A stretch of 13,728 bases of DNA from UPXZ01 sp018055865 (GTDB lineage Bacteria; Bacteroidota; Bacteroidia; Bacteroidales; Paludibacteraceae), in NCBI GenBank assembly GCA_964292695.1, contig CAXYWB010000064.1, forward strand, positions 1-13,728, read 5' to 3'. Positions 1-6,456 of the stretch are shown here, piece by piece (position 1 is the stretch's first letter; each line of letters opens with the position of its first letter). The notes below the pieces were generated by a model. That model searched no databases, had not been told where the DNA came from, and worked only from the letters and a program-made list of their open reading frames with translations. The translations under genes and the position numbers were made by a program.

Positions 1-76
1 CTCAAAATAAACGGATAAAAACCATTAATAATTTAAAAAACGGTTCAAATCTAAAACGTTTGTTTCCTTTAATCTG

Positions 77-84
77 TATCTTTG
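77..84 (+). promoter_or_regulatory. Bacteroidota -7 box candidate (TATCTTTG) for the TldD-like operon
   Basis: TATCTTTG matches the Bacteroidota housekeeping -7 consensus TAnnTTTG exactly. A TTTG lies at 59-62, which could serve as the -33 element, but the 14-bp gap is shorter than usual. Transcription would start near 88-91, giving a leader of about 100 nt before the ATG at 191. The consensus is established knowledge; use of this site is inferred. Confidence 0.45.
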
Positions 85-96
85 TGTAACTTTCTA

Positions 97-171
97 CAGG
101 TAAAAGATTTTGGTGCGCAGCGCCCTGATTTCACCACATTGGCAGGTGAAATGCAGATGCTGCATTTTTTT
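97..171 (+). promoter_or_regulatory. Structured leader with overlapping hairpins and a terminator-like end
   Basis: Three potential hairpins follow one another. The first combines CAGG/CCTG (97-100 with 124-127) and an inner GTGC/GCGC stem (113-116 with 120-123). The second is a perfect 8-bp stem, ATTTCACC/GGTGAAAT (128-135 with 145-152). The third is a perfect 8-bp stem, AAATGCAG/CTGCATTT (149-156 with 160-167), with a T run at 165-171. The second and third share bases 149-152, so they cannot form fully at the same time. This resembles an attenuator, or the 3' end of a small RNA of about 80 nt starting from the box at 77-84. No known riboswitch class was recognised. The pairing is seen directly; the function is inferred. 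Confidence 0.45.
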
Positions 172-190
172 ATTCATTAATTCACTGTGT

Positions 191-1852
191 ATGAAAAAGA
201 TTGTTTTATTGACATTTAGTATACTGATTGGCGGACTTATCCCTGCTTTGGCTCAGGATAAACTGACTGCTATTCTGAAAACCGAGCTGATGCGTAATTA
301 CCAAATAATGAAAAATCAGGATGTTCCGGTTTACTACATCAGCCTCAGGGTGGACGACTCCGAATCGTATGATATTACGGGCAGCAACGGTGCTGTTTCA
401 CAAAATAGCTATCAAAAAGGCAGATCAATGTCCATTACCATGCGTGTAGGCAGTCCGGTGTTTGATAATATGCATTATTCCGGCAATATGCAGAATATCA
501 GACGTGTAGCGTTGCCCGATACCGATATAGAGGAAGAAATCAAACTTTCACTATGGCGTGAACTTCAGCAGGCATATTCTGAAGCGAAAGACCGCCTCCA
601 ATCCAACGTAACGGAGCAAACCACAAGGCCTGCAGAAGAAGATAAATCTCCCGACTTTTCACTCGAAAAAGCTTCTCAGTATTACGAAAAACCAATCCCT
701 TTCTCCGAATTAGGCTTTGATGAAAAAGAGTTTATCAAAAGAGCCAATCAACTTTCCGGCATTTTGAGCCAAAACAGGGATGTGTTGATTAATTTTGTAA
801 ATGTAAGTTCGACCCTCAAACGTGAATATTTTCTGGATACCAACGGAGCTTCCATCGTGCAGAATAATCCTTCAATTCGCATGTATCTGGGAGGCTATGT
901 TATGGCCGATGATGGAATGATGCTTCAGGATTACCGCACATATTTCGGACGTAAGACGACAGAATTGCCTTCACCCGAAATGATGTTGACGGACGTTGCG
1001 CAATTGAGCAAAACCCTTACGGCGCTGAAAAATTCTCCGAAAATAGACAGCTATACTGGTCCGGTATTATTAAGCGGCGAAGTGAGCGGGGTTTTCTTTC
1101 ATGAATTTTTCGGACATCGCGTGGAGGGAGCACGCATGAAATCGGGCATGGATGCTCAGACACTCAAGAAAAAAATAGGTGAAACGGTTTTACCCGAAAG
1201 GCTGTCGATAACATTCGACCCAACTTTGTCCCGATATGGAAGTTATGTACTCAGTGGCGGCTATAAGTACGATAACGAGGGCGTTCGCGGGCAGAAAGTA
1301 GAAGTTATAAGAAATGGGGTATTGACCAATTTCTTGATGAGCCGGATTCCCATTGAAGGATTTGCGAAATCAAACGGGCACGGACGTGGAATTCTCAATG
1401 CTGGCACCGAGACCCGTCAATCCAACATGATTATCGAAAGTTCAAATCCGGTTTCTTCCTCAGAATTGAATAATCTTTTCATACTTGAACTGAAAAACAG
1501 AGGATTGAAGTTTGGCTACAGAATTGACAAGGTAAGCGGCGGATTAACAATGACCAGTTCAGCTTCGGCTAATGCGTTTTATCTCAATCCGTTGATCGTT
1601 TACCGGATTTATGCCGACGGAAGTCCCGAAGAAATGGTGCGAGGTATCAATATTGTGGGAACTCCGCTAAGTGCTTTTTCACAAATAATGGCCGAAGCAA
1701 GCGACCAACAGGTTTTCAACGGTATTTGCGGAGCGTTATCAGGCAGTGTGCCCGTATCTGCGGTAGCTCCATCCATGTTAATAAAAGAACTGGAATTTCA
1801 GAAAACCGGCGATAAACAGAAAATGGATCCTTTCATTCTCCAAAGACCATAA
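191..1852 (+). CDS. Exported TldD-family metalloprotease
   Basis: This is a 553-residue member of the TldD/PmbA (modulator of DNA gyrase) peptidase family. In TldD the metal is held by an HExxxH motif and a C-terminal Cys. Here HEFFGH lies at residues 304-309, inside a GPVLLSGEVSGVFFHEFFGH-type segment, and a candidate third ligand, Cys513, sits in GICGALSG near the C-terminus, so the enzyme is probably active. The N-terminus is a convincing signal peptide: MKK, a hydrophobic stretch, then a likely cut after ALA at residue 21. The ATG at 191 is preferred because it starts exactly at the signal peptide; an in-frame TTG extension to 110 would bury it and run through the leader hairpins. E. coli TldD is cytoplasmic, so export is notable. 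The next gene encodes the inactive partner type, 21 bp downstream. The substrate is unknown. Confidence 0.85.
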   Translation: MKKIVLLTFSILIGGLIPALAQDKLTAILKTELMRNYQIMKNQDVPVYYISLRVDDSESYDITGSNGAVSQNSYQKGRSMSITMRVGSPVFDNMHYSGNMQNIRRVALPDTDIEEEIKLSLWRELQQAYSEAKDRLQSNVTEQTTRPAEEDKSPDFSLEKASQYYEKPIPFSELGFDEKEFIKRANQLSGILSQNRDVLINFVNVSSTLKREYFLDTNGASIVQNNPSIRMYLGGYVMADDGMMLQDYRTYFGRKTTELPSPEMMLTDVAQLSKTLTALKNSPKIDSYTGPVLLSGEVSGVFFHEFFGHRVEGARMKSGMDAQTLKKKIGETVLPERLSITFDPTLSRYGSYVLSGGYKYDNEGVRGQKVEVIRNGVLTNFLMSRIPIEGFAKSNGHGRGILNAGTETRQSNMIIESSNPVSSSELNNLFILELKNRGLKFGYRIDKVSGGLTMTSSASANAFYLNPLIVYRIYADGSPEEMVRGINIVGTPLSAFSQIMAEASDQQVFNGICGALSGSVPVSAVAPSMLIKELEFQKTGDKQKMDPFILQRP

Positions 1853-1873
1853 ATATTTATAAAACATTGAAAA

Positions 1874-3478
1874 ATGAAAGTTAATTCATTCTACTATATC
1901 CTCACATCAGCTTTTTTGATGCTGATATTCAATACATTATCCGCTCAGCAGGAAGATCGTATATTGAAAGCCATGAAAGCTGAAACCGACCGCTCGAAGT
2001 CCGAATTCAAACGTGACAGTCTGGTTCGTCCTTTTTACATCAGCATGCTTTCGGGCGAAAAAGATTTGGTATACACGTACACAACGTCATTTGGCAAGGA
2101 AAATAAGGAAGAACTTGATGAACGAAAATCCATTTATGCCAATAGTCAGGTGCTTGTAGGCGATTATCACCGCACTCAGAATTTCAGCAGTCATACTAAC
2201 CGCTTTTCACTGCCGGTAGAAAATGATGAAATAGCCATTCGCACCGCCATCTGGATGAATCTGGATGAATTGTATAAAAATGCGGCCAGAAATTACGTAG
2301 ATAAAATGGCGTGGCTCAAACAGGAGAACTCAAAAGAAGAAGAGCTGGCTCTCGATGACTTCGAAAAACGTAACCCGACAGTGTTGATTCAGGAAATTGA
2401 TAAGCCCGAATACAATTTTGGTATGGCAAAAAATCTATCGCTGAAAATTGGAAAACTACTCACCGAAAAAGTGAAACAGGAAAAACTACTTGTCGAAGTG
2501 TTGACCACAGCTTTTACATTCAGTCACGAAATTATGCGTTATTACGACACCGAAGGCTCCATGTTCAGGTATCCGAAGCAGGATGGAAAATTGAATATTT
2601 CACTTTCGGGAGTGACCGAAGATGGAGAAGATGTGGGTGCTTATCGAAGTTTCAGAATAAATAAACTAAATGAACTGCCCTCGTGGGAAGAGCTGGAAAA
2701 GGCACTGAACGATTTGGTGACCGAATATAAGATAAAATACACAACCAGCGACCTGGACGATCCGTATATGGGGCCGCTTCTTATTGTTGACGGACAAGTG
2801 GAATCTGTTGTAAAACAGATAGTTAACAGCTTGTATACTTCGCCTAAAACCCGCTTTTCCAACGGTAATCACTATCAGAATATGCCCGGTGTGAGAATTA
2901 TTTCCAGGCAACTCTCGTTGATGATCCACTATGGTGAAAAAGCTCAACAGATAACAGGTGTGAAAAGGGATTTGGCACCGATTGATATTCAGGCAGTTAT
3001 TCCACCTGATACCATACAGCTTATTAAAGATGGAATACTTCGGAATATGCTCACTTCACGCCAGCCGGTGAAGAAATTTCTCCATTCAAACGGCAATGCA
3101 AAAAACGGAAATTCGCTGGAAGGTGTCATTACATTTACCGGAAATCAAACCTACAACTATCCCGAAATTAAGAAAATGCTGCTCGACGAAGCTCGTTTGC
3201 AAGGCCTGGAATATGCTTATATCATGAATTCGGATGGAAAACTGCATCGGAAAGTGAATGTAGAGACCGGCGAAGAAACTCCATTCACCGCCAATTTCAA
3301 TTTCGGTCAAACTATGAAAACCATGCGGCGAGTGCTCGGAGTTGAGGACATAATGACTGCCTCATCCGATGGCACCATACGTTATCCGAAATCTATTTTA
3401 CTCGAAGATGCCGAGTTAACTGTATATAAATCAAACAAAAGATTGAAAAAAGATTTTGTACCGAGACCCGAATTTTAG
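1874..3478 (+). CDS. Exported TldE/PmbA-like partner lacking the metal site
   Basis: This 534-residue protein shares the TldD/PmbA layout with the gene before it but lacks the catalytic motif. The segment starting GPLLIVDGQVE at residue 300 aligns with GPVLLSGEVSG of the upstream protein, and the positions of the HExxxH metal ligands read KQIVNS (314-319). No cysteine is seen in the C-terminal part where TldD has its metal ligand. This matches the TldD/TldE rule of one active and one inactive subunit in a heterodimer. A signal peptide is likely at residues 1-24 (hydrophobic core, LSA before QQED), so it should meet its partner in the periplasm or at the envelope. The two genes are 21 bp apart and almost certainly cotranscribed. 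Heterodimer formation is inferred from the E. coli pair. Residues 145-165 are acidic and Lys/Glu-rich. Confidence 0.78.
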   Translation: MKVNSFYYILTSAFLMLIFNTLSAQQEDRILKAMKAETDRSKSEFKRDSLVRPFYISMLSGEKDLVYTYTTSFGKENKEELDERKSIYANSQVLVGDYHRTQNFSSHTNRFSLPVENDEIAIRTAIWMNLDELYKNAARNYVDKMAWLKQENSKEEELALDDFEKRNPTVLIQEIDKPEYNFGMAKNLSLKIGKLLTEKVKQEKLLVEVLTTAFTFSHEIMRYYDTEGSMFRYPKQDGKLNISLSGVTEDGEDVGAYRSFRINKLNELPSWEELEKALNDLVTEYKIKYTTSDLDDPYMGPLLIVDGQVESVVKQIVNSLYTSPKTRFSNGNHYQNMPGVRIISRQLSLMIHYGEKAQQITGVKRDLAPIDIQAVIPPDTIQLIKDGILRNMLTSRQPVKKFLHSNGNAKNGNSLEGVITFTGNQTYNYPEIKKMLLDEARLQGLEYAYIMNSDGKLHRKVNVETGEETPFTANFNFGQTMKTMRRVLGVEDIMTASSDGTIRYPKSILLEDAELTVYKSNKRLKKDFVPRPEF

Positions 3479-3533
3479 AGTCGGCCATTTCAAATTCTTA
3501 TTACTGAGAAATTGTAATGTTAATAAATTTCCT

Positions 3534-3550
3534 TTAAAAAACTTTTTTAA
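3534..3550 (+). repeat. AT-rich 17-bp palindrome upstream of the bactofilin promoter
   Basis: TTAAAAAA-C-TTTTTTAA is a perfect palindrome around one base. Its centre lies about 27 bp upstream of the centre of the -7 box at 3566-3573, the usual place of the -33 element. It may act as an A-tract promoter element or help end transcription of the preceding gene. The function is inferred. Confidence 0.3.
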
Positions 3551-3565
3551 TTTACAAATAATACT

Positions 3566-3573
3566 TACTTTTG
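3566..3573 (+). promoter_or_regulatory. Bacteroidota -7 box candidate (TACTTTTG) for bactofilin
   Basis: TACTTTTG fits TAnnTTTG exactly and lies 35 bp before the bactofilin ATG. It overlaps an inverted repeat, TTTGAA/TTCAAA (3570-3575 with 3583-3588), which covers the probable start site and could be an operator or a 5' hairpin. Confidence 0.5.
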
Positions 3574-3608
3574 AATTTTATTTTCAAATTAACTAACGAA
3601 CAAATATT

Positions 3609-4016
3609 ATGGCAAGGTTTCAGGACGAATCAAGCAATACATCTTCTCCAATGGGAGGAGGCATTATAAATATAATTGCAGCAGGCACCAAAATAGTAGG
3701 AAAAGTTTCCGTTGAATCCGATTTCAGACTGGATGGAGAAGTTGAAGGCGATATTTTTGGAAAATCAAAAGTAGTAATTGGAGAAAAAGGCAACCTGAAA
3801 GGTTCTTTAACCTGTGCCAATGCTGAGATAATTGGAAAAGTTACCGGAAATATACTCACAAGTCAGTCACTTACCCTGCGCTCTACAGCCGAACTGAACG
3901 GAGATGTGAAAATAAAATCGCTTATAGTGGAACCAAATGCAATTTTTAACGGCACGTGTTCCATGCGTGAAAATGCTCAATCTCAGACTGCTTCACAGAC
4001 TCAAACCGTAAAATAA
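3609..4016 (+). CDS. Bactofilin (polymer-forming cytoskeletal protein)
   Basis: This 135-residue protein has the bactofilin (DUF583) pattern: a short disordered N-terminus (1-24), a central right-handed beta-helix built from repeated turns with alternating hydrophobic residues and Gly (about 25-118, for example VGKVSVES, LDGEVEGDI, LKGSLTCANAEIIGKVTGNI, LNGDVKIKSLIVEP), and a short Gln/Thr/Ser-rich tail. Bactofilins self-assemble into filaments without nucleotide and often position cell-wall enzymes at the inner face of the membrane. No transmembrane helix is visible; the hydrophobic IINIIAAG near residue 20 may help membrane contact, which is inferred. No M23 peptidase gene, a frequent neighbour of bactofilins, is adjacent. 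It has its own promoter-like box and terminator, so it is probably monocistronic. Confidence 0.9.
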   Translation: MARFQDESSNTSSPMGGGIINIIAAGTKIVGKVSVESDFRLDGEVEGDIFGKSKVVIGEKGNLKGSLTCANAEIIGKVTGNILTSQSLTLRSTAELNGDVKIKSLIVEPNAIFNGTCSMRENAQSQTASQTQTVK

Positions 4017-4047
4017 GACTGAAATTCCGGAAGAAAATTCAGTACAT

Positions 4048-4077
4048 AAAAGTTGGGACGCACTCTCAACTTTTTTT
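4048..4077 (+). terminator. Intrinsic terminator after bactofilin
   Basis: An 11-bp stem (4048-4058 with 4064-4074, one G-U pair) closes a 5-nt loop and runs into seven Ts at 4071-4077. It starts 31 bp after the bactofilin stop and ends 22 bp before the next ATG. Confidence 0.85.
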
Positions 4078-4099
4078 AATTTATCACATCAACAGGAAA

Positions 4100-5101
4100 A
4101 TGAAAACAACAGATATAAACTACCGTGCGCTCGTGGTAAGTGAACGTGATGGAACTTTCATTCAGACAATCAAAGAAGTAAATACAAGCAACTTACCTGC
4201 AGGTGATGTGCTGATTCGGGTGCTTTATTCATCCTTAAATTACAAAGATGCACTTTCGGCCACCGGAAATAAGGGCGTAACCAAAAAATACCCTCACACG
4301 CCCGGAATTGATGCTTGTGGAGTGATTATTGATTCGGAAAGCAACCATTTTGCACCCGGCGACAAGGTAATAGTGAGTGGTTACGATCTGGGAATGAATA
4401 CAGCTGGCGGTTTTGGTGAATACATCCGCGTAACGTCAGCATGGGTGGTCAAGTTGCCCGAAGGCTTATCTCCAAAAGAAGCAATGATAATAGGTACAGC
4501 GGGTTTCACGGCAGGAATATCCATCTCCAGACTCACCGAACTGGTAAAACCGGTGGACGGAAAAATAATTGTAACCGGTGCCACCGGTGGAGTCGGCTCT
4601 GTTGCATTGAGCATACTTTCACAGCTTGGGTATCAAACAGTGGCAGTTTCGGGTAAAGAAACAGAATATCCTTACCTTGAAAGCCTTGGTGCCGGTGAAA
4701 TTATTTCCAGAAATAATTTTCTGAACCTCGAAAAGAAACCGGTCCTTTCGGCTAAATATGCCGGCGGAATAGATACAGTCGGCGGACCGATTCTCGAAAA
4801 CATACTCAAAACCCTTATGCCGCTTGGTGCTGTAACTACCTGTGGCAGTGTGGCTTCTGCTGAATTGAATATGAGCGTTTTCCCATTTATCTTACGCGGA
4901 ATCTCGCTTATCGGTATTTCAGCGCAAAACTACCCCATGCACCTGCGTACAAAACTTTGGAATAAACTGGCAAATGAATGGAAACCGGATAATTTATTGA
5001 AGATTTACACTGAAATACCGCTCAATAAACTGCCGGAAGCTATTCCTGAGATACTTAATGGCAGATTGAAAGGGCGTACACTCGTAAATCTTACAGATTG
5101 A
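4100..5101 (+). CDS. YhdH/AcuI-type NADPH-dependent oxidoreductase (acrylyl-CoA reductase family)
   Basis: This 333-residue zinc-independent medium-chain dehydrogenase/reductase fits the YhdH/AcuI group, whose studied members reduce acrylyl-CoA to propionyl-CoA with NADPH. Visible signs are SSLNYKDALS (44-53), the HTPGIDACG segment (66-74), GDKVIVSGYDLG (87-98), the Rossmann loop VTGATGGVGS (158-167), and a GxGGxDTVGG-like substrate-domain segment near 222-229. No structural-zinc cysteine cluster is present. The length is normal for the family. Other members of the quinone oxidoreductase group look similar, so the real substrate is uncertain. It sits between a terminator and dapL, with no clear promoter in the 22-bp gap upstream, so expression may depend on read-through from the bactofilin gene. 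Confidence 0.85.
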   Translation: MKTTDINYRALVVSERDGTFIQTIKEVNTSNLPAGDVLIRVLYSSLNYKDALSATGNKGVTKKYPHTPGIDACGVIIDSESNHFAPGDKVIVSGYDLGMNTAGGFGEYIRVTSAWVVKLPEGLSPKEAMIIGTAGFTAGISISRLTELVKPVDGKIIVTGATGGVGSVALSILSQLGYQTVAVSGKETEYPYLESLGAGEIISRNNFLNLEKKPVLSAKYAGGIDTVGGPILENILKTLMPLGAVTTCGSVASAELNMSVFPFILRGISLIGISAQNYPMHLRTKLWNKLANEWKPDNLLKIYTEIPLNKLPEAIPEILNGRLKGRTLVNLTD

Positions 5102-5156
5102 TACAGAAAGGTGGTGTAAAATTGTTTTTTAACTTTACTGAACCGAAAAAAAATCG

Positions 5157-5164
5157 CAATTTTG
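5157..5164 (+). promoter_or_regulatory. Possible -7 box (CAATTTTG) upstream of dapL
   Basis: CAATTTTG matches TAnnTTTG at all fixed positions except the first T, followed by CA as often seen in this phylum. It lies 38 bp before the dapL ATG. It also forms the right arm of a distant repeat, AAAATTG at 5118-5124 with CAATTTT at 5157-5163. Promoter use is inferred. Confidence 0.35.
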
Positions 5165-5202
5165 CACTTTCTTTTCTATCAGCTAATCTCTTATAACAAC
5201 TA

Positions 5203-6423
5203 ATGGCTTTAGCAAACGAGAATTATCTCAAAACTCCGGAAATTTACGGCTTTGATGAAATTGAAAAGCGAGTGAACGCCTACCGGGTTTTGAATCCTAA
5301 ATCTGAACTGATCAATTTCGGATTAGGAGATGTCACGCTTCCATTACCTGCCAGTTTTATACGGGCACTTCACCGCGCATCTGATGAATTAGGCAATAAA
5401 TCTACTTTCAAGGGGTACAGCCCACCCCGGGGTTATGATTTCCTTATCTCAAAAATTCAAAAAGACTACAAAGCTCATGGGATAGGCGTAGATAAAGAAT
5501 CCGTATTTGTAACGGATGGCGCCAAATCCACCATAGGAAACATTGGACACGTGCTGGGCCGGGATAATATTATTGCCATTACAGATCCGGTTTATCCGGT
5601 TTACGAAAATGCCACCATTATGAGTGGACGTGCGGGAACATTGAATGAGCATTTGCAGTGGAACAATATCGTTTATCTGAATTGCACCGCTGCCAATAAC
5701 TTCATTCCCGAACTTCCCAAAGAGAGAGTAGATATAATCTATCTATGCAATCCAAACAATCCTACCGGAACGGCTATGAACAGAACCGAACTGAAAAAGT
5801 GGGTGGATTATGCCGTGGAAAACCAAAGCATAATTGTTTACGATGGAGTGTATAGTGCTTTTATTTCCGAACAGGATATTCCGGAGAGTATTTATGAAAT
5901 AAAAGGGGCTAAAAAGGTTGCCATAGAGGTGCGAACATATTCAAAAATGGCCGGATTTACGGGTCTTCGCTGCGGCTATGCAGTGTTTCCGCAAGAATTG
6001 ACTGTTTACACTCAGGATGCCCAAAACATTCCACTTATTAAGCTTTGGAGCCGAAGAAATTCATACTATACGAATGGAGTTCCATATATTGTTCAGCGGG
6101 CAGCAGAAGCAGTTTATTCACCCGAAGGAAAAGAAGAGGTAAAAGAGCTGATTCGTTATTACATGGGAAATGCAGAGATTATTCGTCATGAACTTTTAAG
6201 GCTGGATTTTCAGGTTTTTGGGGGAATAAATGCTCCGTATGTGTGGGTAAAAACACCCAACAACATGTCATCGTGGAATTATTTCAATGAATTGCTTTTT
6301 CTTAAAAATATCATTTCTACTCCCGGAATACTTTTTGGAAAAAACGGGGAAGGTTTTGTGCGGTTCAGCGGATTTGCTAACAGGGAAATAATTATACAGG
6401 CATTAGACAGATTAAAAAGGTAA
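5203..6423 (+). CDS. dapL: LL-diaminopimelate aminotransferase
   Basis: This 406-residue class I/II PLP aminotransferase converts tetrahydrodipicolinate plus glutamate directly to LL-2,6-diaminopimelate and 2-oxoglutarate, a short route to lysine and to meso-DAP for peptidoglycan. Visible family signs are INFGLGDVTLPLP (37-49), YSPPRGYDFL (72-81), YPVYEN (131-136), CNPNNPTGT (182-190), YDGVYSAF (213-220), the PLP lysine K248 in YSKMAGFTGLRCGY, NAPYVWVKTP (343-352) and the C-terminal Arg387 in GEGFVRFSGF. Length matches DapL (about 410). The ATG is preceded by an A-rich leader. dapF, the epimerase that acts next, often lies beside dapL in Bacteroidota but is not in this window. It is followed after 33 bp by glmS, probably on the same transcript. 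Confidence 0.92.
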   Translation: MALANENYLKTPEIYGFDEIEKRVNAYRVLNPKSELINFGLGDVTLPLPASFIRALHRASDELGNKSTFKGYSPPRGYDFLISKIQKDYKAHGIGVDKESVFVTDGAKSTIGNIGHVLGRDNIIAITDPVYPVYENATIMSGRAGTLNEHLQWNNIVYLNCTAANNFIPELPKERVDIIYLCNPNNPTGTAMNRTELKKWVDYAVENQSIIVYDGVYSAFISEQDIPESIYEIKGAKKVAIEVRTYSKMAGFTGLRCGYAVFPQELTVYTQDAQNIPLIKLWSRRNSYYTNGVPYIVQRAAEAVYSPEGKEEVKELIRYYMGNAEIIRHELLRLDFQVFGGINAPYVWVKTPNNMSSWNYFNELLFLKNIISTPGILFGKNGEGFVRFSGFANREIIIQALDRLKR

Positions 6424-6456
6424 ATATATTAATTTTATAAAATACAAAGTGTATAA

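Noticed and set aside
110..190. In-frame TTG extension of the TldD-like gene
   Set aside because: It would place 27 residues before a perfect signal peptide and run through the leader hairpins; the ATG at 191 is far better.
3479..3533. Intrinsic terminator after the TldE-like gene
   Set aside because: Only a 5-bp ATTAC/GTAAT stem was seen, with no T run directly after it.
5118..5163. AAAATTG/CAATTTT inverted repeat before dapL as a terminator
   Set aside because: The arms are 7 bp of nearly pure AT with a 32-nt gap and no following T run; too weak to call.
6424..6456. glmS ribozyme upstream of glmS
   Set aside because: The gap is only 33 bp of AT-rich sequence, far too short for the ribozyme.
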